Assembly (NCBI GenBank): GCA_017524725.1
Contig: JAFXUZ010000023.1
Location: 1-64,000 of the forward strand
Reading direction: 5' to 3'
DNA: 64,000 nucleotides
From: Clostridia bacterium
GTDB taxonomy: Bacteria; Bacillota; Clostridia; Christensenellales; Aristaeellaceae
This document shows, piece by piece, positions 26,879-39,823 of this stretch. A program made the position numbers and the translations under genes. Positions within the stretch are counted from its first letter, which is position 1. Each line of letters opens with the position of its first letter. Below the pieces are notes generated by a model that saw only the letters and a program-made list of their open reading frames with translations, was not told where the DNA came from and did no database searches.

Positions 26879-28570
26879 TCACTGCGGCCCTGCAGTATCC
26901 ACGAAAGCGGCGGAGACATAGCCTTCTGCGTCATCCGTGCATACATGGAGCCATCCGTCCCCGGTTTCCTCCAGGACACATAGAACCTGGCCAAAATAGA
27001 GCTGCCTGAGAACAGGAGCGTTCATGGATGGAGCGGATCTGAGGTTGAGATAGGAGTTTTCGCCGATATTGGTGACTGCGGCCAGATAAAGGGCCCGGGA
27101 GGAGGTCTTTTCGACAGGCATCAGCGTAGGCCTGGGCGTCGGCGTGGCGGCAGGCCCCGGGGTCGCAAGGAATACAGCGCTGAGCGGTGAAGGAAGGACG
27201 TACGCGGAGAAAGTCGATCTGCGGAAAGAAACGCCGGGATAATAGAAAGCCAGGATGCTTTCACAGGACATCCCGTATTCCTGGGCCATCCATTGCGCTC
27301 CCCTCTGGCTCATGCCCACACCATGCCCGAATCGGCGGGCTTCGATCCAGAAAGCGTCTTCGGTCTCCCTGACCGTGACGATCTCATTGTTTGATCCCAT
27401 GTTGATATCCAATTGACACAGTGATTCGATTGTGGGAAAAACAGGGATCTTTACGGAAACCGTACGTGTAGCCACTGAGGAGCCGCCCTGCGGCGCCGCA
27501 CCGTCAAAATACACTTCCTCCTCGCCGTCGTCGCTGATCAATCCTTCGTAAGTGACTGAAACGCGGAACTGCAGGTTTGTTGATATCATGGATCCGGGAT
27601 ACATGGCATCTGCCGGTGTGCAGGAAAGAATGGCCAGGTCCTCTGCGCCGATATCTGCATCAAAAGAGTCGAAGGATACCCTGACGGCATCGGTGAGCAC
27701 AGTCTCAAGGGCACCGAACCCAAGGGAGGCGGTTTTTCCGAGCCGGAAAGATCGCACGGTCCCGGCCGGATTCGCAAGATCATAGGGGTCAGGCCTTACG
27801 GGAAGATAATCCTGGTCGCTGCCGCCCCATACATGCGAAGCGCATTCCGTCTGCCCGCCGTTGCTGGCACTGTAATAACACTGGATCAGTCTCCCGCCGT
27901 TGTCATATCCGCAGATCCCCTCCGTAGACCGTATGGCTTCCAGGGACCGGGTGTTTTGCGGCTGGATCCCATAATAAGCCTGGTCGTTGGTATTGTCGAC
28001 CACGTCGTAGTCGCTGTCGGAAGCGGCTTTTTTATTCAGGACATAGGTACGTGAGCAGATCGCCTGGACCTTCAGGGCTTCCGTTGGATATGCGTCGCTC
28101 ATCTCATACGGGACTACGCCCCAGAGGTATTCTTCGACAGGAGCATGCAGAACGGCTCGAAGCTGCCCATCCTTCAGTGTCAGGGACAGATCCCCGGGAT
28201 GAAGATAATATTCCCCGTTCAGCCTGAGTCCGTTTTCAAGTCCCGCAGCCTCATCGGGAAGGCGGTGGCGTACCAGCAGAAGCGAATCTCCGCAATCCAC
28301 CGCCATTCCCTCATAATAAGCCACGATGTGCCCGGATGCAGATGAAACGACCAGACGGCTCCCCCGCTGGAAGGACAGGCCGTTTAAGGTATAGCTTCCG
28401 TCAAGCGAAACATCGACCCGGTCTGTCAGCTTCAGTCTTGTCAGAAGCACGCGGACTACATTATCCCCGTTCTTCCCCTCAGCACGGGAAGTGACCGGTA
28501 ATACAGCTGCCGCAAAAAGGATCATGATCATCAGGAAACCGATCGGACCCGTCAGGCGTTTCTTTCGCAT
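26879..28570 (-). CDS. Secreted SpoIID/LytB-domain protein with C-terminal SH3 domain
   Basis: Cell-wall protein related to SpoIID (peptidoglycan lytic transglycosylase of engulfment) and LytB (amidase enhancer). From ATG 28570 (AAAGGAG eight bases upstream) it is 563 residues. It has a signal peptide, then the SpoIID domain with EYLWGVVPYEMS, YPTEALKVQAICSRTY and SNGGQT, the conserved RRFGHGVGMSQRGAQ, and ILAFYYPGV. A Pro/Thr-rich linker leads to a bacterial SH3 domain (about 490-560). Because vegetative LytB-like proteins share the fold, sporulation cannot be deduced from it. It follows the lipid kinase gene by 85 bp. Confidence 0.9.
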   Translation of the reverse strand: MRKKRLTGPIGFLMIMILFAAAVLPVTSRAEGKNGDNVVRVLLTRLKLTDRVDVSLDGSYTLNGLSFQRGSRLVVSSASGHIVAYYEGMAVDCGDSLLLVRHRLPDEAAGLENGLRLNGEYYLHPGDLSLTLKDGQLRAVLHAPVEEYLWGVVPYEMSDAYPTEALKVQAICSRTYVLNKKAASDSDYDVVDNTNDQAYYGIQPQNTRSLEAIRSTEGICGYDNGGRLIQCYYSASNGGQTECASHVWGGSDQDYLPVRPDPYDLANPAGTVRSFRLGKTASLGFGALETVLTDAVRVSFDSFDADIGAEDLAILSCTPADAMYPGSMISTNLQFRVSVTYEGLISDDGEEEVYFDGAAPQGGSSVATRTVSVKIPVFPTIESLCQLDINMGSNNEIVTVRETEDAFWIEARRFGHGVGMSQRGAQWMAQEYGMSCESILAFYYPGVSFRRSTFSAYVLPSPLSAVFLATPGPAATPTPRPTLMPVEKTSSRALYLAAVTNIGENSYLNLRSAPSMNAPVLRQLYFGQVLCVLEETGDGWLHVCTDDAEGYVSAAFVDTAGPQ

Positions 28571-28655
28571 GGAAGGAACTCCTTTCTGTCGCGTTCCGTA
28601 TCGCAGAAGCATTAGGTTCTAAAAATAGAAAAAAGGTGAAAAAGCATACGGATGA

Positions 28656-30372
<1,717 letters not shown>

Positions 30373-30473
30373 CCCTATGGAGGCAAATTATCCTTGCTTT
30401 TTCATCTGTTAACCGCTAAAATCAAACTATTATCCGCTTAATCAGCCGCTTTTATCGGGGAAGGAGGAATGAA

Positions 30474-30929
30474 ATGAAGGCCGATCAGACCGTTATTAAG
30501 GAAACCGGGCGCACGGCCGCCTTCACATTTCTCCTGACCCTTGTCATGCACGCGGTGTTCCTGGTCGCCTCCCGGTGGGATATTACGGTGCTGTGGGGAA
30601 GCCTGCTCGGGCTTGCCGGCGCTGTTGCCGATTTTTTCCTGCTGGGACTCGGCGTGCAAAAAGCGGTTTCCAGCGATGAAAAAACAGCGAAGAATATCAT
30701 CCGCATCAGCCAGCAGGGGCGTCTGATGATGCTGGCAGTCATTCTTGTGATCGCGTTTGCCTCTCCTGTGTTCCATAAAGCCGCGGCGATCCTGCCGCTG
30801 TTTTTCCAGAAGATCGGGGTCCGGCTCCGCGCGCTGTTCGATCCGGAGATCAGGAATCCCGGATCCGGGAAAAGGGATGCTTCCCTGCCGGATATCGAAA
30901 CGATCGAAAACGGAGGTGACGCACCTTGA
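30474..30929 (+). CDS. atpI: AtpI-like membrane protein of the ATP synthase operon
   Basis: Small membrane protein in the atpI position, thought to aid c-ring assembly or ion supply. It has 151 residues, with hydrophobic segments at about 13-32, 38-56, 78-96 and possibly near 105, and a polar C-terminal tail. Similarity to AtpI is weak, as usual for this family, and the call leans on context: it is the first gene before atpB and its stop overlaps the atpB start. GGAAGGAGG precedes the ATG. Confidence 0.75.
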   Translation: MKADQTVIKETGRTAAFTFLLTLVMHAVFLVASRWDITVLWGSLLGLAGAVADFFLLGLGVQKAVSSDEKTAKNIIRISQQGRLMMLAVILVIAFASPVFHKAAAILPLFFQKIGVRLRALFDPEIRNPGSGKRDASLPDIETIENGGDAP

Positions 30930-31840
30930 ATGCTCAGAGCCGACGCTTCCGGGCGGTGGATTTCTTATATCTGTGCATAATGATCCTTCCTTTGATCTGT
31001 GCGATGGCGCTGAAAGTGTGCTTCAGCGTCTCCGGAGAAGGCGTCCAGATCGCCGGGGCACAGATCTATTTTACCATCCCGATGCCCCTGATGGATATGC
31101 CTTTTACGGAAGCCCAGGTCAATTCGTGGATGGTGATCATCTCTGTCTGGGGCCTGTGTCTGTTTATGACCCACGGGCTCAAGGTAAAGGCGGATACCAG
31201 GCGCCAGCACCTCGCCGAGTGGTGTGTCACCATGTGCAAAAAACTCGTCAATGAAAATATGGGCGAGTTTTTTGCGGGATATACCCCTTTTATCGGCGCG
31301 ATCATGGCCATCTCGCTGTTTTCAAGTCTCATGAGCCTTCTGGGGTTGTTTGCGCCGACCTCGGACCTGAACGTTGTCGCCGGATGGGCCATCCTGGTAT
31401 TTGCCCTGATCACCGCAGCCAAATGCCGCTGCGGTCCGCTCCTTTACATGAAGTCCTTCTGTGAACCGATCCCGGTGATGCTGCCGATGAATATCATCAG
31501 CGAACTGGCCACCCCGATCTCGATGGCATTCAGGCACTATGGGAACGTCATGAGCGGCGCGGTCATCTCGGTGCTCATCTCCTCGGCTCTGTCCTCTCTT
31601 TCCCGTATGGTGCTGGGCTGGCTTCCCGGGGTACTCGGGGATATCCCGTTCCTTAGGGTGGGCATCCCGGCGGTCCTGTCCATTTATTTCGACGTGTTCA
31701 GCGGCTGTCTGCAGGCGTTCATCTTCGCCATGCTGACCATGCTGTATGTGTCCGGCGGTTTCCCGATGGAAGAATACCTGAGGAGAAAAGCCGCTGACAA
31801 GCAACCCGCAAAAAAGCAGTCCGTGAGACTGTTTGAATAA
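30926..31840 (+). CDS. atpB: ATP synthase F0 subunit a
   Basis: Membrane stator subunit that forms the ion half-channels. It is 304 residues from a TTG start at 30926 with GGAGGTGA six bases upstream; the start overlaps the atpI stop. The essential arginine is in AFRHYGNVMSG, preceded by ISELATPISM, and several membrane helices are evident. It is longer than many homologues, with an extended, partly periplasmic N-terminal third. Confidence 0.93.
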   Translation: MNAQSRRFRAVDFLYLCIMILPLICAMALKVCFSVSGEGVQIAGAQIYFTIPMPLMDMPFTEAQVNSWMVIISVWGLCLFMTHGLKVKADTRRQHLAEWCVTMCKKLVNENMGEFFAGYTPFIGAIMAISLFSSLMSLLGLFAPTSDLNVVAGWAILVFALITAAKCRCGPLLYMKSFCEPIPVMLPMNIISELATPISMAFRHYGNVMSGAVISVLISSALSSLSRMVLGWLPGVLGDIPFLRVGIPAVLSIYFDVFSGCLQAFIFAMLTMLYVSGGFPMEEYLRRKAADKQPAKKQSVRLFE

Positions 31841-32137
<297 letters not shown>

Positions 32138-32167
32138 ACCGATCGGTCCGTTACCGGAGGGATCAGA

Positions 32168-32683
32168 ATGCAGTCACTGGACATCATTTCCGTTAATATA
32201 TGGAATATCCTGATATCGCTGGTCAATCTGTACATCCTGTACAGGATCGTCAGGCGGTTCCTTTTCAAACCGGTGCAAAAAGTCCTGGACCAGAGGCAGC
32301 AGGAAATCGACGACCAGTACGCGAGGGCTGAAAAAGCCGAAGCGGACGCCGAGGAAAGCAGAAAAACCTGGCAGGCCCGGATGGACGCTGCCGGAAGGGA
32401 AGCAGACGAACTGCTTCATACCGCTTCCGAAAACGCCCGGAGCGCCGGCGATGCCATGATGAAGGATGCCCGGGCCAAGGCCGAGGTGATTGTCAGGCAG
32501 GCAGAGGAAGCGGCACGGCTTGAAAGGCGGAAGGCCGAGGAAGGCATCCGTTCCGAACTTGCCGGACTTTCCACTGCGCTGGCGTCCAAGATGATCGGCC
32601 GCGAGGTGCGCGAAGCGGATCACCGGGCGATGATCGATGAGTTCATCGAGGAACTGGGGGATAGCGGTGAACAAGATCAGTAA
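32168..32683 (+). CDS. atpF: ATP synthase F0 subunit b
   Basis: Peripheral-stalk subunit of 171 residues: one N-terminal membrane helix (about residues 10-30, ISLVNLYILYRIVRRFLF) followed by a long charged coiled coil rich in Ala, Glu and Lys. It contains the b-subunit hallmark VQKVLDQRQQEI after the membrane anchor. CCGGAGG lies upstream. It overlaps the atpH GTG start by 17 bp. Confidence 0.93.
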   Translation: MQSLDIISVNIWNILISLVNLYILYRIVRRFLFKPVQKVLDQRQQEIDDQYARAEKAEADAEESRKTWQARMDAAGREADELLHTASENARSAGDAMMKDARAKAEVIVRQAEEAARLERRKAEEGIRSELAGLSTALASKMIGREVREADHRAMIDEFIEELGDSGEQDQ

Positions 32684-33197
32684 GGAATATGCCGCGGCTT
32701 TGTTTGCGCTTGCCAGGGAAAAAGGCCTGGAAGCCTCCTTCGGTTCTTCCCTTGAAACAGTACAGAAACTGTTTGAAGAAAATCCCGATTATCAGGAACT
32801 TTTGAACACGCCCGCGATCCCGGCAGAGGAAAAAGCGCATCTTGCGGAAAAAGCTTTCGGAAAAACCGTTCCCACGGAGGTCCTGTCCGCGATTCAGATC
32901 CTGTCCGGGAAAGGTTATATCATGGAATTCGGCAGGATCACCGCGGAGTACGCCGCGCTGCTGGACCAGATGAACAGGGTGTCCGCCGCAGAAGTCAGAA
33001 GTGCAGTGGCCCTGAGCCAGGCGGAAAAGGACAAACTGCGGAAAAAGCTTGAAAAACTGACCGGGCACAGTGTCGTGATGACTTACGCCGAGGATCCTTC
33101 GCTGCTCGGCGGAGTCGTTGTGGAGATCGACGGCAAGGTGATCGACGGGAGTGTACGTACGAAACTGCGTCAGGTAAAGGAAGTGATTGGCGGATGA
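32667..33197 (+). CDS. atpH: ATP synthase F1 subunit delta
   Basis: Connects the b stalk to the top of F1. GTG 32667 with GGGGG six bases upstream gives 176 residues beginning [20 protein letters not shown], the typical delta start. The C-terminal strand region [21 protein letters not shown] is conserved. It overlaps atpF and, by 4 bp, atpA. Confidence 0.93.
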   Translation: MNKISKEYAAALFALAREKGLEASFGSSLETVQKLFEENPDYQELLNTPAIPAEEKAHLAEKAFGKTVPTEVLSAIQILSGKGYIMEFGRITAEYAALLDQMNRVSAAEVRSAVALSQAEKDKLRKKLEKLTGHSVVMTYAEDPSLLGGVVVEIDGKVIDGSVRTKLRQVKEVIGG

Positions 33198-34687
33198 GCG
33201 CAAGCACACAGGAACTGAGCAGCATTATCAAGGAACAAATCCGCAATTATTCGTCACGTCTTGAAATGAAGGAGACCGGCACCGTTGTGCTTGTCGGGGA
33301 CGGGATCGCCAGCGTATACGGCCTCAGGGAATGCATGGCAGGCGAGCTGCTCGAATTCGATGACGGATCCATGGGGCTCGCCCAGAACCTTGAGACGGAT
33401 ACCGTCTCCGTTGCCGTTTTGACCGAGGGCAGCGGCATCCATGAAGGGACCGGGGTTCGCAGGACCGGGAAGGTCCTTTCCGTGCCTGTTGGGGAAGCGC
33501 TCCTGGGACGCGTTGTGGACGCCCTCGGTCATCCCATCGACGGCAAAGGCCCGGCCGACACCCTTGAGGAGAGGCCTATCGAGTCCGAAGCTCCCGGCAT
33601 CATCGAGAGAGAACCCGTGCACGTTCCGATGCAGACAGGGATCAAGGCCATTGACAGCATGATCCCCATCGGCCGTGGGCAGCGCGAGCTGATCATCGGC
33701 GACCGGCAGACCGGCAAAACGGAGATCGTTATCGATACCATCCTGAATCAGCGTACTTCTGATGTCATCTGCATCTATGTAGCCATCGGACAGAAGAAAT
33801 CCTCTGTCGCGCAATTGGTCCGCGAACTGGAAATGAACGACGCCATGTCCTATACGACAGTGGTCTGCGCCTCCGCTTCCGAATCCTCGCCTTTGCAGTA
33901 CGTCGCGCCTTATTCCGGTTGCGCCATGGCAGAGTATTTCAGGGCTAAGGGGAGGGACGTACTGATCATATATGACGACCTGTCCAAGCACGCGGTCGCA
34001 TACAGGGCGCTTTCCCTTCTGATCAGGCGTCCGCCGGGACGTGAGGCTTTTCCCGGAGACGTATTCTATCTTCATTCCAGGCTCCTGGAACGCGCCGCCT
34101 GCGTATCCAGGGAGTATGGCGGCGGGTCGATCACCGCCCTGCCCCTGATCGAGACCCAGGCCGGTGATGTTTCCGCTTATATCCCTACCAACGTGATCTC
34201 TATCACGGACGGTCAGATCTTCCTTGAGACAGAACTTTTCCATTCCGGGATCATGCCGGCGATCAATCCCGGCATCTCCGTAAGCCGTGTCGGCGGCAGC
34301 GCTCAGCTGAAAGGGATGAAAAAGGTTTCCGGTCCGCTGAAACTGTTGTATTCCCAGTATCGTGAACTGAAAGCTTTCGCCCAGTTCGGTAGCGATCTGG
34401 ACGATGATACCAAAGCCCGCCTGGCCCTGGGAGAGCGCATCGTGGAAGTCCTGAAGCAGCCTCGCCAGCACCCCGTTCGTCCCGGATGCCAGGTCGCGGT
34501 GATCTATGCCGTGACCGAAGGATACCTGAACGACGTACCCGTAAACAAGGTGCAGGAATGGGAAAAGCGGCTCTACGCTTATCTCGAAGAACGCTATACG
34601 CCTCTTCTGGAGAGGATAGAGCAGGGCTATTTTGAAGATGAGGATATCGCGGCTCTGAAAAAAGCTGTTTTGGGGATGAAGAGGTAA
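33194..34687 (+). CDS. atpA: ATP synthase F1 subunit alpha
   Basis: Non-catalytic nucleotide-binding subunit, 497 residues. It has the P-loop [26 protein letters not shown], the catalytic-interface arginine in the VSRVGGSAQ segment, and GIRP-like [13 protein letters not shown]. The N-terminal membrane-proximal helix [15 protein letters not shown] is present. Its ATG overlaps the atpH stop. The ancient hexamer family is unmistakable. Confidence 0.97.
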   Translation: MSASTQELSSIIKEQIRNYSSRLEMKETGTVVLVGDGIASVYGLRECMAGELLEFDDGSMGLAQNLETDTVSVAVLTEGSGIHEGTGVRRTGKVLSVPVGEALLGRVVDALGHPIDGKGPADTLEERPIESEAPGIIEREPVHVPMQTGIKAIDSMIPIGRGQRELIIGDRQTGKTEIVIDTILNQRTSDVICIYVAIGQKKSSVAQLVRELEMNDAMSYTTVVCASASESSPLQYVAPYSGCAMAEYFRAKGRDVLIIYDDLSKHAVAYRALSLLIRRPPGREAFPGDVFYLHSRLLERAACVSREYGGGSITALPLIETQAGDVSAYIPTNVISITDGQIFLETELFHSGIMPAINPGISVSRVGGSAQLKGMKKVSGPLKLLYSQYRELKAFAQFGSDLDDDTKARLALGERIVEVLKQPRQHPVRPGCQVAVIYAVTEGYLNDVPVNKVQEWEKRLYAYLEERYTPLLERIEQGYFEDEDIAALKKAVLGMKR

Positions 34688-34691
34688 AGCC

Positions 34692-35495
34692 ATGCCTGAC
34701 ACGAAACAATTGCGCAACCGCATCAGAAGCGTCAATTCTACGCTGCACCTGACGCACGCGATGGAACTGGTCGCGGCCTCAAAAATCAAAAAAGCCTCGG
34801 AGAGGATGCTGGGAAGCAACGAATACGCGCATGCGGCAGCGGAAACGATGGCCGTCCTTGCCGCATGTCCGGCCTGTGAAAAAAGCCCCTATCTGAAGAG
34901 CGGCTCATCGGGAGAGACCCGCCTTATGGTCATTGCCGGCGACCGGGGGATGGCCGGCGGATACAACGCAAACATTTACCGCCTTGTCAGGGAATATCCC
35001 GAGGCAAAGATTATCCCCATCGGGAAAAGGGCGTATGACCGTTTTGGAGGCGAAGCCTTTTACGGCGCGGAAGCTTTTTCGACAGCGGCTGCCCGCAAGA
35101 TCGCGGAAAAGCTCTGCAAGGATTTTCTTGAGGGAGCTTATGGGCGGTTCGGGATCCTCTTTACCAGGTATATCTCCATGCTGCAGCAGGAAGCGTCTGT
35201 CCGTTGGATCCTTCCCCTTGATAAAAGCGCGAACCCATCCGGGAAGGACATCGTGTTTGAACCTGATGAAGCTTACGTCATGTCCTCCCTGGTACCGGAA
35301 TATGTGACCGGCATGATCATGGCATCGGTACGGGAAAGCTTCGCTTCCGAAGTCGCGGCCAGGCGGATGGCCATGGATTCCGCGGGGAAGAACGCCAGAC
35401 AGATGATCGATGATCTGAAACTTAAGTACAATCGGGCCCGCCAGGGAGCGATCACTCAGGAAATTACCGAGATCGTTGCCGGCAGCGGCAGCTAA
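34692..35495 (+). CDS. atpG: ATP synthase F1 subunit gamma
   Basis: Central-stalk rotor subunit, 267 residues, slightly short. The N- and C-terminal helices that form the coiled-coil shaft are clear (LRNRIRSVNSTLHLTHAMEL and MIDDLKLKYNRARQGAITQE), with DRGMAGGYNANIYR in the middle domain. It lies 4 bp after atpA and ends 18 bp before atpD. GAGG precedes the ATG. Confidence 0.95.
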   Translation: MPDTKQLRNRIRSVNSTLHLTHAMELVAASKIKKASERMLGSNEYAHAAAETMAVLAACPACEKSPYLKSGSSGETRLMVIAGDRGMAGGYNANIYRLVREYPEAKIIPIGKRAYDRFGGEAFYGAEAFSTAAARKIAEKLCKDFLEGAYGRFGILFTRYISMLQQEASVRWILPLDKSANPSGKDIVFEPDEAYVMSSLVPEYVTGMIMASVRESFASEVAARRMAMDSAGKNARQMIDDLKLKYNRARQGAITQEITEIVAGSGS

Positions 35496-37177
<1,682 letters not shown>

Positions 37178-37237
37178 GCCGTGTCCTCCGGTATATTTTT
37201 CCAAAGTTTAAAATAATGAAAAGGAGATATTGCCACT

Positions 37238-38434
37238 ATGAAAATCCTGATCGTCAACGCCGGTTCTTCCTCCCTTAAGTATCAGCTGATCAATATGGAT
37301 GACGAAAGCACCCTGGCCAAGGGTCTCGTCGAGCGGATCGGCATCGCCGGCAGCCGCCTGGAACAGAAAGCCAAAGGTGAAAAATATGAGATCAGCCAGC
37401 CGCTGAAGGATCACGTCGAAGCGTGCAAACTGATGCTGAGCGCTCTCACCGACAAAGAGCACGGCGTTGTCAGCAGTATGGATGAGATTGGCGCTGTCGG
37501 ACACCGTGTACTGCACGGAGGAATGAAGTTCACCAAATCCGTGATCATCGACGACAACGTGATCGAAGCCATCAAGGAAAACATCCCGCTGGGGCCTCTT
37601 CATAACCCCGCCAACCTGATGGGCATCCGCGCCTGCCAGGAAGTGATGCCCAATACCCCGATGGTCGCGGTGTTCGACACAGCCTTCCACCAGACCATGC
37701 CTCCCAAGGCGTTCCTGTACGGCCTGCCCATGGATTATTTTAACCGGCTGAAGGTTCGCCGTTACGGCTTCCACGGCACCAGCCACCGCTATGTCAGCGC
37801 AAGGACCGCCGAATTCCTCGGGAAAAAACCCGAAGAACTCCGCCTGATCACCTGCCATCTGGGGAACGGTTCCTCCATCTGTGCCGTTTATCACGGCCAC
37901 TGCGTGGACACCTCCATGGGCATCACCCCTCTGGAAGGCGTTATCATGGGTACCCGTTCCGGCGCCATGGATCCTGCCGTTGTTCAGTTTGTCTGTGACA
38001 ACGACCATATCTCCGCCGATGAGATGCTCGAGATCTGCAACAAAAAAAGCGGATTGCTGGGCATCAGCGGCGTTTCCAGCGATATGCGAGATGTGATGAA
38101 GGCGGCGGACGAAGGCAACGAACGCGCCAAGATCGCCGTCGATATGCTGGTCTACGGTGTAAAGAAATACATCGGCGCTTATGCGGCGGCCATGGGAGGC
38201 GTGGATGCGATCGTGTTTACCGCGGGGATCGGTGAAAACAACGCCCAGCTCCGTGAAATGATCATGGACGGCATGGATTTCCTCGGCTGCAGGATCGATC
38301 CTGAAAAGAACGCGGTCCGGGGAGAGGAGAGAGTCATCTCTACGGACGACAGCACGGTCAAGATCCTTGTGATCCCCACCAACGAAGAGATCGCCATCGC
38401 GAGGGATACCCTGGCCCTGGTGAGCGGCAAATAA
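37238..38434 (+). CDS. ackA: Acetate kinase
   Basis: Interconverts acetyl phosphate + ADP and acetate + ATP, the substrate-level phosphorylation step of acetogenic fermentation. The full-length 398-residue protein has MKILIVNAGSSSLKYQL, the signature GHRVLHGG, RYGFHGTSHRYV, HLGNGSSICAV and FTAGIGENNAQLRE. It lies 60 bp after atpC, with AAAGGAGA upstream. The usual partner pta is not in the window. Confidence 0.97.
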   Translation: MKILIVNAGSSSLKYQLINMDDESTLAKGLVERIGIAGSRLEQKAKGEKYEISQPLKDHVEACKLMLSALTDKEHGVVSSMDEIGAVGHRVLHGGMKFTKSVIIDDNVIEAIKENIPLGPLHNPANLMGIRACQEVMPNTPMVAVFDTAFHQTMPPKAFLYGLPMDYFNRLKVRRYGFHGTSHRYVSARTAEFLGKKPEELRLITCHLGNGSSICAVYHGHCVDTSMGITPLEGVIMGTRSGAMDPAVVQFVCDNDHISADEMLEICNKKSGLLGISGVSSDMRDVMKAADEGNERAKIAVDMLVYGVKKYIGAYAAAMGGVDAIVFTAGIGENNAQLREMIMDGMDFLGCRIDPEKNAVRGEERVISTDDSTVKILVIPTNEEIAIARDTLALVSGK

Positions 38435-38456
38435 GCCAAAGGCAGGTAACCTGACA

Positions 38457-38927
38457 ATGCCCGCATTTTTTCATCTGTTCAGCCGCAGGACCATGTACAG
38501 CGACGGGATCATCGACCTGTCAGCATCTTCGCGGGACGAAACAGATGAAAAATGCGGCATTGTTGATTGTTATGCTTTTGACATCCATCCGGCGGGATCA
38601 CGCAGGTATGCGGGATATATCAGTATCCGACTGGGGGAAAGCCCGGAACTGTATTACCTGGGCCATGTCGGATACAGGGTGGAGGAAATGTACCGGGGGG
38701 ATCATTTTGCCCTGCGGGCATGCAGGCTGCTGGAATCATTCCTTGCAGGTATGCGTATCCGCAGCCTTGTCATCACCAATGATCCGGACAATATCGCCTC
38801 AAGAAAAACCTGCGAGGCGCTTGGATGCACTTTGGAAAGGACGACGCCGGTGCCGCAGGCATACAGGTACATCGTCAGCGGTTCCACCGCCAAATGCCGT
38901 TATCTTTGGCTGCCGGAAAGAAAATGA
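38457..38927 (+). CDS. GNAT-family acetyltransferase
   Basis: A 156-residue protein with a GNAT-like fold. The central strand and acetyl-CoA loop are read from LGHVGYRVEEMYRGDHFALRACRLLESF, where the RGxxxA-type region is degenerate, and the C-terminal VITNDPDNIASRKTCEALGC matches the conserved N-x-x-S-x-x-x-x-x-x-x-G pattern of these enzymes. The substrate is unknown. It begins 22 bp after ackA and may be cotranscribed. Confidence 0.75.
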   Translation: MPAFFHLFSRRTMYSDGIIDLSASSRDETDEKCGIVDCYAFDIHPAGSRRYAGYISIRLGESPELYYLGHVGYRVEEMYRGDHFALRACRLLESFLAGMRIRSLVITNDPDNIASRKTCEALGCTLERTTPVPQAYRYIVSGSTAKCRYLWLPERK

Positions 38928-39017
38928 CCGCATCCTTCATGATTCCGGCAGTTCTTTCCATCATTAATCAGAGGTTTGTAAACCTGCCCGTCTTATTTCA
39001 GGAAGGATACCATTTAC

Positions 39018-39794
39018 ATGATCGTGGACGTCAACGGACTTCAGGTCAAATGTGAGCTTCTCGGAAACGGAAACAATAATATCCTGATGCTCCATGGATG
39101 GGGATGCTCATCCGTACATTTTCGCGAGATCGCAGAAAAACTGTCAGGCGGATACCGTTTGCTGATCCCCGATCTCCCGGGTCACGGAATGACAGGACAG
39201 CCAAGCGTGCCCTGGGGTGTCGATGAATACACGGAATGTGTTCTCCGGATCATGGAAAGTGCGGGATTCGACCGCTGCAGCGTGATAGCACATTCTTTCG
39301 GAGGCAGGATCGCACTGAAGCTTGCATCCATGCATCCGGAAAAGGTCGACAAAATGATCCTTACCGGCTGCGCCGGCCTGAAAAAGCCCAAAACTCCTGA
39401 ACAGGAAAAACAGGAACAGGAGTATCAAAGAAAAAAAGAGCGCCTGATCCGTATCGGCCGCCTGCCGTTATTGAAACAGTATTCAGCTGTTATGCTGGAA
39501 GACCTGAGGAACCGTTATGGTTCGGCGGATTACAACGCGCTGGCCCCCGGAATGAGGGAGACCTTCATCAGGATCATCTCAGAGGACCTCAGACCCTGCC
39601 TTAACAGGATCCAGTGTCCGGTGCTGCTTATCTGGGGCAGGAACGATCAGGATACGCCGCTCTGGATGGGCGAAACAATGGAAAAGGAGATCCCCGACGC
39701 CGGTCTTGTGGTTTTCGATAATGACGATCATTTCGCCTATCTTCATCAATGGACAAGGTTTACGATCATTGCGGAAAGCTTTCTGAAATCCTGA
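39018..39794 (+). CDS. Alpha/beta hydrolase
   Basis: A 258-residue alpha/beta-fold hydrolase. It has the oxyanion-hole HGWGCSS, the nucleophile elbow AHSFGGR (Ser nucleophile), the acid in LLIWGRNDQDTPL, and the catalytic His in NDDHFAYLHQ. No signal peptide is seen, so it is probably cytoplasmic. It lies just upstream of the MurF-like and Ddl genes. That position hints at a cell-wall precursor or antibiotic-related role, but the substrate cannot be read from sequence. Confidence 0.85.
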   Translation: MIVDVNGLQVKCELLGNGNNNILMLHGWGCSSVHFREIAEKLSGGYRLLIPDLPGHGMTGQPSVPWGVDEYTECVLRIMESAGFDRCSVIAHSFGGRIALKLASMHPEKVDKMILTGCAGLKKPKTPEQEKQEQEYQRKKERLIRIGRLPLLKQYSAVMLEDLRNRYGSADYNALAPGMRETFIRIISEDLRPCLNRIQCPVLLIWGRNDQDTPLWMGETMEKEIPDAGLVVFDNDDHFAYLHQWTRFTIIAESFLKS

Positions 39795-39823
39795 CTAATA
39801 TCAGTTAAAGGAGAATACCGGCT

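Noticed and set aside
33254..34819. 521-codon leftward frame
   Set aside because: It is antisense to atpA, which is unmistakable; low stop density explains it.
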